NCBI GenBank assembly: GCA_013396525.1 | Contig: VWYX01000392.1 | Location: 1-64,000, forward strand | From: Chaetorhynchus papuensis | Lineage: Eukaryota > Chordata > Aves > Passeriformes > Rhipiduridae | Direction: 5' to 3' | DNA length: 64,000 nt | Shown here: in pieces, positions 15,101 to 30,100 of the stretch | Numbering within the stretch: the stretch's first letter is position 1 | How the letters are laid out: the number at the start of each line of letters is the position of its first letter | Made by a program: the position numbers and the translations under genes | The notes under the pieces: model-generated | Database searches by the model: none | Told to the model about the DNA's origin: nothing | What the model saw: only the letters and a program-made list of their open reading frames with translations

Positions 15101-18100
15101 AGAATTTCAGCCCACCTGACTGTATAACAGGCAATTTTTTCCTAATTATGGAAATTGGGTGATAAATCAAAGCCTTGACTTGCCAAGGTGCTAAGGACAG
15201 GCTACTACATATTAAGTGCTCTTAATTTAGTGAAACTTGGCAAAGGATCAGCAGCATTTTTCCCTCAGTTAAGAAGTTTTGCCCTAAGCAATTTGACAGC
15301 TTCTATCTTTGGGATCCCCTTGAACTCTTAAGTTTTATTAGGAGACTTATTCTGCTTCTGTACTTTTAAGTTTTATCCCTGGGTTATCTAGACCAAGTAA
15401 AATCACTTACATAACAACTTGTGCTTGTCATATCTGTAAGCTGAATTTCTGAGATAACAGCTTTACTCATTTCTTTCCAACTGTGAAGAATCTCTGCAGT
15501 CTGTAATTCTGGTAAGAGGTTTAGAATGGATGCCTTCCACAGAACCAATCTCTCCCCCACCCTCCCACAAACCCACCCCAATCCTATTGAAATAGCCTCT
15601 AAGAAATGCAAATTGTTAAAAGAAGAATTCCATAGTGACTGCATTAGGTGGAGGGAAGACACCCAGCACCTGAAGACAATTAAATGTTCCCGAAACTGCT
15701 TTTTAATAGCAGGAAATCTCCAGAAGCCAAGGAGCTGGAATATTCCCTTTATACCACAGTGCAAACAGGACCAGTCCTCAGACATGACTGACTTGGACTC
15801 TGAAACTGCCAGATATTTTTCCCCTGTCAATCACTGTCTGGTCACTCTCTGGGTATCAGAGGGATGGATCTGTCCCTCCAGTGCAGTGCTTAAGGCCTAC
15901 ATGGGTCAGGAAAAGCTGCACCTTTCTCATTTTAGAGTGAATGCAATAGGACCAACATGATTTATCCAGCACCTAATCCCAGGTCTGGAAAGACTCTCAA
16001 TAAAAAGCACAGCTGGCATGAAACTGGCTTGCACATCCTAAGTCCCCCCAAGGATTTTAATTGAATGCAAAACAGCTGAGAAACAACAAAATATTCTTAT
16101 ATAAAATCTCCTGGCTGAATCAACCCAATGTGCACTTAATTTTAGACACATTTCATCTTCCTAAACATTTAGTGTGCAAATTCCACCTGAGGTGTGGGTT
16201 TGCTGTTCCCTAGGGGCTTCACAGCTCTCCCAAAGAACAGGAACAACACAGGGAACTCTGGCAGCAGTGGGAAGCCCTGTGGGTATCTCACAGCTCGGGC
16301 TGGTGCTGGGGGTCTGGGATTGCAGGATGCCCAAGCCCCATGTCCAGAGCCCAGAGGGCTCTCAGGATGTGCCCCTGGCGTGCCAAGGCCGGGGGCACCC
16401 CCAGGGCAGCTCACCTGCTGCGCACCTCGACGCTGTCCTGGTACAGCCGCTCGTACCGGCACATCCTGAGGTCCACGCTGGGCTGGGGCACCCAGATGGG
16501 CACATCCACAGAGACCCCAGTGGCACTGAAGCTCAGCTGGCAGGGCAGAAATGGTAGGAGATTAGTTCTGTCAGTCTCAGGTTCTCACTGACTTACAGCA
16601 AGCATTTCTGCTAGAAATACAGCAGAGTAAAATATCTTGTTATTCACATTGCAACAGGTTCTTTAATGAGGCAGACCTAGGAAAATCATTTGCAGAGTAA
16701 ACCCGAGATGTTACAGTGCCCCAGCAGAAAAACACAATTATACTTTGGTTTGGATTCTTTGACAGGGAACCTGAAAGAAGAGCATCTGCCCATGATACTG
16801 AGAAGAAGTATTTAAAGTGCCTTTAGCTGAAGTGAATGGGCCCCAATCCAGGCTCCCCTGGGGCTGCAGCTCGTTCAGCCAGCACAGAAATGCAGTGAAG
16901 GCAGCACAGGGCTGAGCTTCCTGCAGTGACCCGGCTCTGGCACCAGGGCCCACAGAGCTCAGCCCTGGAAAAGCTGATCCTGGAGGAGAAGGTGCCCACG
17001 GGAGCCTCAGCAGGCGTCTGCAGCTCCTTCTGCAGCCCGAGGGAGAGCCAAGACTGGCTACTGAGCTTCTGGGAAGTTTGTCTTTATTTTTTGGCAAGCT
17101 TCTATGAACTGTTCCAAGCAGAATTTGGCTTCCAATAAAATTTAGAATCACAATATGCTGAAGTGGTAACTAAAGTTGTCATCTCTTCCAGCTTTCTCAC
17201 ATCAGCTTCACTACTGCCTGCTAAATAATTCCAATTCTGATAGATCAGAAAGAAAATAAACTATGTGGGTTGGGAATAAGGGAGAATACTTCCACTTTTG
17301 TTTCCAGGACATGAGATGTTTTCCAATATGATGCCTGATAAAATGGGAATATCAGGATTATTTGCATAGAAATTTAAGAGAATGAGCAGGTTTAATGAGC
17401 ATCCTGCATCAGAAATAAGAGCTATGACTTAGAAAGTTACCTCCCCTCAAACCACCTAATACATAATTCTTGAGAAAAGCACAAATCAGAAGATTTTAAA
17501 CTATTTCACCCATGTTTTGAAGCAGGTCACTCACTGGTCTGCAGTCTGGGTTGTCAAACACGATCACAAATTCTGCCCTCACATCCCCAGGGACAGCTGG
17601 GACAAACAGGACTGGGATTTTCACTGAGCTGAAGGGTCCAATCTCACCCTCAGTCACCTGAACAACAACAATGAAACTCTAGAAACTGCATGGAAATAAA
17701 GAGGCTGTGCATACTCACTACACACACACTCCACTACACCTGGTTTGTAACTAAATTAAACTCACTATGCACAGGAAAAATCAGAACATAATTATGGCTC
17801 AAAGCTGACATTTCCCAGATATTCTTCCTGCACCTCCTTGTGTGTTGTCACCAGGCCTTGTTTAACCACAGAACCACAAAAAAGAGTTAAATTGTGGGTA
17901 ATGGGAATGTGCACAGAATCTTTCAGCTCAAATACGTCTCTATAGATCAAAGGAAAGGGGGAAAGTGTGATTTCATTTTAAGAATTAACTGTGATACAGT
18001 GATGTCCAGTGGGCTTGGAATGACCATGTACTTAAGCATTTCTCACCAGAGCAATTTATTTGATGTAGGCTCAGCCTAGTGAAATCTTGTCTGGATCTCA

Positions 18101-21100
18101 GGACATTCATTACCTTTCCAAGCATAATTTCAACTGGTATTTCTTTGGGAGAAAGTTCCACTAAATCAGCTGCATTTTCTGTGTCCAGATCTGATCTGGT
18201 ATTCAATTCTCCTTGACCAAGTTGTTCTGGGGAAAGAAACAAACACAAAACAAACATAACAAAATGCTGGATGTGTCCACGAAGAAAAAAAAATCCAACA
18301 AAGCACAAGTACATTAATTTGGGTCAATATTGCAAATCCAGGTATGTATAGCAATGATGGGGAAATTGGAATATCTGGAAGGAAATATTCTTTTGGCCAT
18401 CCAGCTTTAGTCTAGTTTGGAATTCTACCTGAGGCACCTGAGCCTTCCACTACTGAGTAACAACATTAAAGGTTCAGTGGGACAAGGTCTGTATTGGACA
18501 TTGGTACATCCAAAACGCAGACTCAGCTGGAGGTGGGGTTGGGCTTCAGGAGCAATTTCAGTGAGATAATGCAGCCAGAAGGACCTGTAAAAACCACCCA
18601 CAACCTTTTCATGGAACTGTCAGCTTCCTGAAACTGGAATGATCAATATTGGAAAGAAATGTTAAAGAGCATAGATAAGAAACAAATTAAGGAAGTCTTT
18701 CTTCTGTAAGACTGGATTTTATTAAGCACATAGTAAACATTAGGAATGAGATGGAAAATGTCTGAGGAGGTTCATCTTTCTGCTTCCTTGTTCCTAGAAT
18801 TACAGCCTATAAAAATAAACCTGTCATGTGGATTGCTATTCTGAGAAGTGGGGATTCAGTTGCTGAGACAAGGATGATGTTAACAATTTTGCAATTTCTG
18901 AAGCTGGTTGGGTTCTGTGTTCTTGTGAGACTGAACTGTTGATCACTAATGAGCAGTGAGGTTCTCTGCTGCTTTTGATATAATGGTGTCAGGACATTAT
19001 TTTTAGGCATTTTCTGTGAGGCAGCATGCAAAGAAATATAACATTACTCCTGGAGTGATGAGCTACTTAATTTACTGAGTAACTTTGCAAACTGAATTGC
19101 ACAGTTCATGACAGGAGACTACAGATGGGTAAAGCTTGGCCTGGGGAAGTGCAGGGCCGTGTCCCAAAGCATCACCTCACCCATGGCACTGCTGCTCTCG
19201 GGCTCCTGGGCTGCACAGGGGGGCACCCCCTCACTGGGCTCAGCACAAATCTGGTCCTTGTCTTGATCCCCAGCTGCCACTGGACTCGTGCTGCCTTCCT
19301 CTTCAGGGTCACAGGCATTGGAATGTTGAGTGACCTATTAGGAAACACAGAAAAGGATTTTCTGCCATGGCTGTTACTCTGCTCCAGTTCTATCCAGCAG
19401 AAGTTTTATGCAAACCAGACTTGTGCATTCTTGCAACAGTTCCATGTTATAAATGGAGAAATGTGTTGCATTTTCCAAGGACTGCACGTTCTACTAGACC
19501 TTTATCAATGAGCAGATTGAATTTTTGCCCCAAAGAGGTAAATAATGTAACAGGAGCAATGCAGTGTAGTGCCAGTTACTTTACAATGAGCAGAACCAAC
19601 ATTTTTCTAGTGGAAACCCAGGCAGTTCTATGTCAAAACTAAGTCTGCTGCAACCAGCCCTCTCTTAATCACACCCCTCACTTTATTGCTAGTTTTGCAC
19701 CAGTTCCCATGTTTCTGACTTGCAGGAGTTGAGATTTTAATGACTCTGTCAGCATCTCCTCTTTTAACTGAAGTATCTTCTCTTAATTGTCATGAACTTG
19801 GAGAAAATAGGAATCACGGCATAAATTACAAAGTACTTTAGAAATCAGCATTGTTGGTTTCCCCACTCCCCACAAAATAATTGGTTTTAATTTTATCTTC
19901 TAACACTTGGGTCTAACAGATTATATTTATAACAACCTAAATTTACTAAAGGTTGGAGCAGAGGATCTTCCCAAGTCCTTTCTGACCTGAGCTGCTCTGT
20001 GACTCTGCAACTCCACCACACTCCCCAAAGCACAACATTTCTATTCCTTTAGGGGAGTGCTGTTGAACCCAACATTTCTATTCCTTTAGGGGAGTGCTTT
20101 TGAACCCACCACTCTTGCAGGAGCAGATTTTACTGCTGCTCTGAGGGTACTTGTGGCACCTGCTGACGTGTGAACTTTGAATCTGGTTCCCAAAGCCCCG
20201 CTGTTTGTCAGGCTGATGGGCCGTGAAATTGTCTCTCCCACCACGAGGCTGCCAAAGTCAAGGAGCTCTTTATCCAGAGCCAGCTGTGAGAAGAGAAACC
20301 ATTAATTACCACTGGCCTACATAGCACTAATGTCAATTAAAGGAGTATCTGCTTTTTATAATAATAATAATTATATTATCCACGTGCTTAAAAGAAGCCC
20401 CTTACAATGCACGTCTTGACTGTGCATTTCAGTGGAACACAAAAAGGACCTGTCTGGGCCATAAACATGACTTCTCCTTCCAGCCCTTCATTGATCTAGA
20501 AAACAAAAGAAAAAAACCGGATGAAAAATATTTTCACTCATTCTTTGAGTGCCATATTAAAATGTATCTTTGCTGATTCTATGTTTCTACTTTAAAATTT
20601 TGTGACAGTCTGGTTAACTTTAGCTGGGCAATATTATAAATATTTGGACACTTGCTCTCATTTGGAGGCATTTTTCCAAACATGCCCTCAGAATTTGCCT
20701 TAATACCATTTATCAGAGCTTGAACATGCACCCAGCTACAAGAGTAGTTCTTCTAAAAATGTAGTTATTTTCCTTGTTAGCAGATAAGAAATTCAATTAT
20801 GATGTTTTTCATCAGTCTAGTGCCCTACACTAGGATTCTCCTCACTGTGCACTTACCATTGGCTTAAATGTTACCAGGAATTCACAGGACATCCCAGAAA
20901 ACACTTTGCCAGGTGGGTCAAAACTGTGAAGATAATTAACATAAAACTCCAAATTAAAGCTGTGGAGGGAACACCCAGCTCTTGCTCTGGTAACAATGGC
21001 ATATTTTTTTCCCCCCTCACTTGGACTAATTATCAGGAAAGTCAGAATGAGTGACAGATTAATGAAAGGCTACAGAACCCTGCTGCAACTGGGAAACAAC

Positions 21101-24100
21101 AAAGGCTGATTCTTTAGGAAGGTTTTATTCAGAAAGACTTGAAGTGCTTTTAAAAGGCAAGACAGGGACTGCAGCCAAGGAGGTGAAGCTGAGGTTCAAA
21201 ATCATCAAGAACAGGTTGAACTGCCCAGTCAGATAATTAGGAAGCAACTTCTCCCATTATCCATTTTAATGTTGCTCTGTAACATCTCCCCTGTCCAAAC
21301 ACAAAATGAAGAGGAAAAACCCAAGGAGGGAGCTGCAGATGATTAGAGAAAGTGCTGCTTGCTGCCAGCTGTATCAAAATTATCTTGAATAGAATCTGCC
21401 ACTCATTTCATGGTCTGTGTGAGGCAAGGAAAATGCCCATCACAAGACAAGACATCTCACAGCTGCACTGTAAATGAAATTATTGAGGCACTCCTGGAGC
21501 CCTGCTCTGCCTGGCACAGGAGCCAGAGGAGATAAGGAAGTGTTGTCAGCCATGGGAGCCCCGAAGCCAAGTGAGACACGGAACACACTCACCCTTCACA
21601 GTTTTATCAAACCCAATTAAACTCAAGCCAAAGCAAGAGAAAACATTTTCAAAAGGGGAAACACACTTCAGAATTCAGGAGCTTCAAATGTGGACAGGGA
21701 GTAAGCACCTGTATCCTGCCCTTCTGAACAGATCCCTGGCAGTTTCTCCTGAGCAAGACTTCAAGGAATGGTTCTTTATTTCAAATATTACCTTGATAAA
21801 ATAGTTCTGATTTAGAGCACAAACTGCCAAACACACAAACCCACACAGAACCCCTCTGCTAAGGAGAGGCTCCCATTGCATGGGGTGTAATAATGCTCAT
21901 TTTAACCACTAGAAGAAAGCTTTTTATCAGCAAATATGGTGCCTGTCACTGGTAACAGCTCTCAAGTGTTACGTCTGTAAATACCCGTGCTCGGATTTCG
22001 AGGACAGTGACACCATGGGAGTGTAGACGTGCTGGGTATTTTCAAAATACTTGGCAAAATTATTCTGTAACAAACAATTTATGTCTGGTTCTACCTGAGA
22101 TAAGCTTTATACAGTGTAGGATCAGTGTGCACAGGTCTGTGCTCTGCTGGCCAAATTATTAATCATATGACAATGGAGAATAAAATCTTAGATTATTTTT
22201 GCTTGCTATCCAAATGTATGGGTAACCAATTTATTTTTTAAAAGTTAATTAATTCGTCAGACATTGAAAAATCATTCACAACTCTTGATGTTTCATTTGT
22301 ATTTGGAGAGTACTTTGAAAGGCAATTATAGGAAGGAAAGATGTAGGCCTTTCAAAAAGCATTGTTTAATTTTTGGTCACAAACCAGAAGTGCTGATTTA
22401 CCATATGCAATTGTCTAGCAGACTAAATGAGAAAAAAACCCCCAATATTTGAGAGGAGGAAACCCTCATTTTGTTGGATTAATAGCTTCAGGCTTTGTCA
22501 CAGGAATTAAACACGTGTAAGTGGGTCAAAATGAAATCCACACACGTGATTTTGAAACCACCACGAGCTACACATTGAGTCAAGCAGCAGGGCAGGTTTA
22601 GGAGCTGAAGGGCTCTGTTTGTCCTGGTCAATGATCCATCTCCATCAGTCTGGGAATGAAGGGCTCCACACCTTTCCCAATCCACCTACAGCAGCTGGAT
22701 CCAGACTTTACAGCTCTCCAGGGATGCTGATCAGTCAAGAACTCTCTGTTCACATTCCTGTGGACTCTTGTGGGGACAGAATGGGCAAGGATTGGCTTCA
22801 CCTTGGACCATCCTGTCCTTATCAGACGATCCAGAAATTCCATTTGTGGGTTTATCCCCACAAGGGCAGTGGGCAGTGAGCGGGGAAAGGAGCTCTGGGG
22901 TATGAAATCACTTAGAGTGGTGAAACAACTTGTTTATTCACTGGGTGTGCTTAAACTGTCCCACAGGTGGCTTCTCCAGGTCAGCTGGAAGTGTTGAAAG
23001 CTGAACTTTCTCTGTAAGCCAAAGGAATTCACTTCCATGTCTCCTATTTGTCCATGAGCTTCACTTACACACAGGAGCTTCAGCATTTTTTCACTTGCAG
23101 GCTAGACTACAATAATTTTTTTGTTTGTTTCACAGAATTCCAGGTAAATAAATTCTTTTTGTGACTTCGTTTTTCAGATAAATACTACTTTTCACAACTT
23201 GCCTTTTATATATTTAAAGGCTCAGACCAGTTCCAGAGAGAGCTGGTGTCTGAATTCTTAAAATGAAACATTTTGTGGATACCGCCTTTTGTTTATTTAT
23301 AAACAGTGAGATAAAATTATCAATATAGTTAAACTGAGATTAATTTGCAATCTCCCAGCTAGACACAGTGCTTCATTACATAACCTGTCAGCAGGATTAT
23401 GGGAAGAGATTGATGGGAAAGACCACAGGATTGCAATTTAAGTGCTCTTTGCTCTGAGATTGATTTCCTTTCTTTCATCAGCTTTTTTCCCTTCCTTTTC
23501 TGTCCAATTATACTGTGTTTATCTCAACCCACAAGTTTGACTTTTTTCCCCCCAATTCTCTTCCCCATCCCACTGAGGAGGGAGTGAGGAGCTGCTCTGT
23601 GGAGTTTCTCTGCCTGCAGGGTTAACCCACAACAAGCAGGAATTTCAGTTGCTGCAGAATTGGGTTCCAGCTCTTGTTGTGGTACAAAGGTAAAACAAGT
23701 CTGCAATTAATTTACTTACTGAACACTGATGAAGTCCTTGAGACATTCACTGATCCCCACCAGCCTGCAGTAATTAACACTGTAGGATGCATTTGTCAAA
23801 ATGATCTTCTTTTTGTAGATTTGACCAACATCAAAATCCTTGGAATGCCAAACATACCAGGTGAATGTCAGAGACATGCTGTCATGTTCATGGTCCAACA
23901 GTTATTAAGAGTTTTGTTAACTAACTGAAATTTAACTGCATGGCAGTCACCACTTCTTTAAGGACATTACTTTACAGTAATAATGTATTTACAAACTATA
24001 TACAAGCAGCAGTCATGCTGCCCTTTAAAAAACACACAGCACAGTGCAACAGGAGCTTCATCATCTGCTCACCTTCTGACAGTATTTAAACTCCCCTGAG

Positions 24101-27100
24101 TAAAGGAAGTATTTCATAATTTACATAGTAAAACTAACTGGTTTATTTAATCTATCACCTAACTAAGAGATTGTTAGAGAAAAAGCCAAGAGCTGTTTCA
24201 AATTTCACTACAGACCTATTAAAGGCTGCAACAGAATTTTCATCAAGACCTTGGGATACCCCTACAGCAGATCCACCTCTACAATTCCATGCAGAATGGC
24301 CACTGACCTTGAAATGAATGCAGCTGGGTTTGCTGTGGAAAGCACAACCCTTATGCTCCCGACCAGGCACAGTTTGCTTGTGAAGAATTCCAGTTTGGAG
24401 TTCCTCCATTTTTTTCTCAGCTGTTTTTTTCCTCATTGCCCTTATAGCCAACCTGGTTGGATCTTCTGCTTTGGGTACCTGATAAGGAACGTGCAGAAAG
24501 ACCACCAGGGCTGTGTGTGATCACAGAATCTGCAGCTCCAGTACAAAAATCTGCAGAAGGAATATTCCAGCACCCGACCAGCCTTTTCCTGGCTCTCTCC
24601 AGTCAAACTCAGCCTCCCAACCTCAACAGGAAGAATTTAATGGATTCTCAGCTGTCTGTTCTGCAGTTTATCATCACCCAACACTATGACATCGTGTTTT
24701 TCATGGCAGAATTAGCTTTTCTGCACTTTAAGGGTTTTTTTCCCCCTCAACTTCTTAAACACTGAGAAAAAAAATCAGCTGACTTCACTGGAATGTTTCA
24801 GTCATGGTCCACTGCTTCTTATAGGAATATATACTGACACAATTTATTTTTGATCAATTCTGAAGTTTTTTTAAACTCAAAAATTAAACATAATGTGATT
24901 TATGCCTTTACAGATTTCTGAACTAAACCCGAAGTGTTGTTTTCTCTTTGAGAGAACTAACTCCTCCAGAACAGTGTCAAACAGCAATGACTGATGATAT
25001 TCTCACATCTGAATTTCTGCATCTATGTAATAACATCAAGGCTGCATTTTAACTGCAAAATACACAATTATTGGTTTTAAGCAAGGTTCTTTTCTATTTC
25101 TAACAAGAGATATCACAACATTTACCTTGTGCAAGTCATACTGTCGACTCCAAAGTCCTGGGAACTCTGGTACGAGGAGGGTCTCGTCCCTCTCTGTGTC
25201 CTCATCACCCCTTTCCCAGAGCACATCCTGATCCGGATCCTCAGAACTCTCTCCCTGGGGAGCAGTTCCCTCCCCAGCCAAGGAACAAACTGATGGAGAA
25301 TGCCAAGGCTTTGGGGAAAGAATACAAGTTTTGAAGATACAGCTAAAAATGACTAGAGAGCAGTTACTTCAACAGTTACCAGTTTCTGAGGAGATGTTGC
25401 AATACAAAAGTGACAGGTTTTAAAGCTCAGAGGTCAAAGATGACAACTTAGATCAATTCCCTCTTAAAACATTAAATACAGACAAAACCTTATGTTAAAA
25501 GTTACTTTATTTCCTACAAGAAAAAGGAAACTAACAGACATCAAGAGATCTGATGGGGAAATTACTCTCCACTTGTTCTGTACTGTCTCATGCTTGGTTG
25601 CAGCCTGTGCTATTTTTAAACAGAATTCAGTGACCTGCACCTTTAACAAAACAAAATGAAAAAATCTAAAGAGAGTTCATTGCCAGGCCTTTGATTACCT
25701 GTGCTATTTCTCCATCTGCATGTTTGCAGGTCTCCTCACTTTGCCAGGCTTCCCTTCTCTGCAGTAAAGGACCCTCGAGTTTACCACGAGCCTTAATTGC
25801 CTTTGTAGGGGACTGACTTTTTTTCTGCTTCTGAATAGAAGCTTTTTCTTGCAAAATTCGAGACACAATCTCCATTTTTCTTGATTTCTGCAGTTCTCTA
25901 AAAGCTCTGTAATCCAAAGTTGTAAGAAATATTAACCCAGCCATGGTTGTTTACCAATACTATTAACTACAACTCAGTTCCCTTGGAGCCTTTAAGCTAA
26001 ATAACAAGTCTTCGAGTTGGGTTCAGTGGTAATTTGTGCCAAGACACCAAGTGATTCAGAGGCTGTTTATACATTTTTGCAGACTAAATATACTCAGTTA
26101 CAGGGTTTTAGAAGGCTGATACTTTCACAGTGTTCAGGGGAGGAAGAAGGACAGTTACTGCAGGTTTCAAGTTTAGGGTCACTGAACTTCCTTCCTGGAG
26201 GAGCTGATCGTGGAACACCCACAGAGCTCTGAACAGCCCCAGGCAGGAGTTCAGGGCACGAGGAACAGACTGTGCAAGTGTCACACACAGAGTGGGAGAG
26301 GGAGTTCACTCCCCCCAGGCACCATCAGAGATGTTCTGCCTTCAGGATCTGACTGAGCTCCAGAACATTCCTGCATAAGCACCAGGGAGCAGGGAGAGTT
26401 TGATATGGGTATGACACTTACTCTTTCTTTTTTTCGTGCTCTTGCTGTCGTTTATTGAGAAAAATTCCCCTGATAGCATTGCCTCCTTCTGCTAGGATGG
26501 CTTCCCTCATTTTCATCTCCTCCTTCTTTGCCTCCAAGGCCTTTGCTTTGTTCAAAATCTGGAGAGTTTGGAGCCTTTCCTATGAAAGTCACACAAACCA
26601 GTTACATATTTGATTCACATATTAAAGAATATAAACCAGAGAATCGAATGTTGGTCCCCTTATCCAAGCACACATTTGTGGTGGATGTCTCTGAAGCAGA
26701 AGGTATAGTTTGTAATATTCTCTGTAGTCATGGGGGGCTGAGATGCAGAAAGCTCTGACTAGGTCCAGGCTACTTCTCTGCCCCTGGAATGCTGCTCAGT
26801 GAAGGAATGTGAAAAGATAACAGTTCTAAACAAATCAGGATTAAATTAAGATCATTCCCTCAGATTCTACAGAACATAAATAGAAGAGCAAAGCAGCATC
26901 GCTCAGAAATTCCTAATTTATACTGTTTTTCTTCCATATGTTTTCTCCATGTGGAATATTTCTGCATTGGGATTCAAATAACTGGAAATCCTTCTGGCTG
27001 AACTTCCAGAGAACTTATTTTAGGATGCATTATTTCCCAGAGACTTCCCCTCCCAGAACAACTAGACTGTTGACAGAATAAACTGCATCAGCAGAAGTGT

Positions 27101-30100
27101 CAAAACCCGCCCACACAGATCTCATGCCATCCCTCCAAGAGTTAAACTCTCCCCATTTTCAAGAGATTTAGTCAGTGATCTGCTCAAAAACCACCCCACA
27201 GTTCTGCAAGGAACTCTGACATGACTTGCACTAGAACCCAACAGCCTCCCAAGTCAGTGACTTCATTCCCATCCCAGCCCAGCAGCAGTACCCTGTTGGA
27301 AGCGATGCTGGTTTTCAGGGAAAGCACAGCTTGTATCCTTCTCTCCATATGCTCCTGAGCTTTCACTTCTTCCTTTGCATTTTTTTCATGAATTCTGTAA
27401 GCAAAGTAAAATCTTTCAGGCTCACATCCTGGAAAGCTCTTGGTATTAGAACGTCTGAGCTGCCAAGGAGTAATTGCCAATGTCCCCAGGCACTGCTGCT
27501 GTGAACCCCTGTTTGGTGGGCACTGGCTGTGGGCACTGGGGAACAGTTGGAGCCTCTTCCAAACATGGCACTGCTCGAGCTCCAAGTGCCAACAGGTTTT
27601 CAAATATTTTGCTCAACAACTTTAATTTTTTAAGATTTTGGATATGAAGAATGTGTTTTATGTTATGACATATGACTGGCTGCTAAAATAAAGAATTCAG
27701 GTGTTGCTCGTGTAACCAATATTGAAACATTACGTAGCAAACTTTTCAAGCCAAGCACATGTACCCACACTAAAAATAAACCCTAAAAACTGTACAAGTT
27801 GGAAATACGTGGGCAGGAATCAAACCTGGGAATATTCCAGATAATACAGTGGGAAACTAGGAAAAAAATCAGGGTTTATATGTTTGTCGAGAAAAAAAAA
27901 TCTATTTGATTTCATTTTTCTTAATGAAAAATGTTCTTAATTTTTCTTAATTATCATCAGTTTGTACATACCATCTAATAAAAATAAACCAGCACAGAAA
28001 CAGTACAATTACTTCCATCTTTTTACAATTAAGTCCTAATATTTGTATATTAGCATACATTTGTGTATCTGTAAAAATGAGTAACAAATGTTCCATTTCT
28101 TCAGCAGCAAAATAATTCAACACCAGAGTAATAACATAAACATAAACATAGGAAAGAACATTTATTTTAAAATCAACCAGAGCATGAGCACAAATAAATG
28201 GCCCATCAACCCACTGACCTGACTGATGCTTTTTTACCACATTTCTGAGGGGACACTGAATGGCACAGGGCAGGTTTGAAACCTGGATTTTAGTTACACT
28301 ACTTTAGTTAATGACACAAACATACACAAAATGCTTCATTATTAATGCCTCAAGGGTCAAAGCCCTCATGACAAAGACCTTCCCTTCAGCTGCAGGGAAT
28401 CTGGAGGCCATGCTAGGACAGTGAGTGGATTTTCTTCTTTCCATGTCCTTTTGTGCCCTGTAAGATCTCAGTGCTACACTGTACCTGTCACAAGATTTCC
28501 AGGTGTAACAGAAGACACACCTTGCAGAAAAATCATTATTTTATCAAAGACTGGAGGATAAAGTCTTGCCCAGCAGAGGATGTACAACAGGAAATGAGTG
28601 AAGCCCCACCTTGCCATGCTTTGCCTCAGGAAGCAGACTGCTTTCTCATGGTTCTTTTTGGCATCCTCGAGGATTTTTTTATTTCTTTCTTCACGTTCTC
28701 TCCGGGCTTCCTCCTCTCTTCTGCAAAGCACAGACAAACCAGCAGTTGCAGCAGGACTAAGGAAAACTTGATTCCAACACAATGAGACCTCAGGGTGGGG
28801 TTGGGGAGTTTATTAATGTGCTGAAATGAGGACATTTGTCTGCTCCCCACCCCTCCCATATTACAGACAAAGTGATAAACTTCACAAAAGCCACAAACTG
28901 ACATGCTGGTCTCTGCTTTCTCTCCAAAACAATCTCAGAGGACTTGGCCATGAGTCCAGAAGGTCCTGGAGGCCAACAGCACTGCAGACACATGCAGCTA
29001 GTCTGACCCAATAAACCTCACTTCCTATGACAAAAAACCCTGCATTTGTAGGTTTTTTTCATTAACAAGTTTATTCCCATAGATCAGAAATCTTTACCTG
29101 CATAACTATAAGGCAGTGACCAATTCTTATTTTAATTCCATTTCCTCATCAAATATTCCTGAAGCACAGCCAGCTAAGACACACCAGGATTTGAACTACC
29201 TGCACAGTGAATTGTGAATACAATAAAACCAGAAAGGCAGCAGGCTCTGACTTAGAGGCTCTTACTTCTCTTGAGTCCGACGCCTTCCTTCTGCTTGCAG
29301 GGCTGTTATTTTTTCCTTCCAAATCCTCGCTTCTTTTTCCTCCTGGTATTGCATCTGTAGCTCCTCCTCATCTTTTTGAAGTTGTTCATGGAGGATGTGG
29401 TATTTTCCCTGCTCAGTTTTTATCTGCCACATCTCAACCCTTTAAAACAAAGCATGAGTTGTTTTCACTGAAATACTGATATTCTTTCACTTTAAAGTGA
29501 TAGATTGAGTAGGGAAGGCCCAGTGGGGAAAATAAACATGTAGCCATGTTTTCTTTTATTATTTTAAAACACATTTTGAGTCAAACCCTTTTACTAACAT
29601 GGTGTTCCAGACTAAGGCTCCTATCTAGTAGCATATCCCTTTTAAAGACATCAAAAATATTGGTCAAAAAAAAGGTAAAAAAAATAAACCCCAAGGTTGT
29701 GTTTCTCCCATTTACCCAGAAGAAAATATGAAAACCAAGAAAAATTCTAAAAATAGCTTTTCCTTCAACAGTAAATAACTTCAGGGACAGGGCATAGCTT
29801 TTATTCTTCTGTGCTTTGCTGAAGGAACCAGCTATGATAGTGCTGAGTACATTAATCTGTTCTGTGTATTGCTAATCACACAATAAACAAGTCAAGCATT
29901 TTAAAGCTATTACACAACACTGCAGCAGAACACACTGTATCCTGGTTAACCACTTGGCTAATCACAGCTAGAAGCTCGTGCCTGTGTTCCTCCTTTGAAG
30001 TACTGTGATGTACCTGTGGTACCAAAATATAAACACACTCACCTGTTGCCTTCTGCAAAAGACAGTTTTACTCTGTCTGGTATAAAGAAGTGATTTATTA

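Larger units (their letters stand above)
18227..20159. other. CFAP74 intron between exons 16 and 17
   Basis: A 1.9 kb intron, inferred from the chosen exon 16 donor. It holds the CR1-like fragment near 19.95 kb and a 37-base tandem duplication at 20034-20107. A small unrecognised exon cannot be excluded. Confidence 0.6.

Noticed and set aside
15404..15504. Minus-strand segment with a near-consensus acceptor and GTAAGTG donor
   Set aside because: The only open frame would need a phase different from exons 19 and 20, and those two exons already join in phase.
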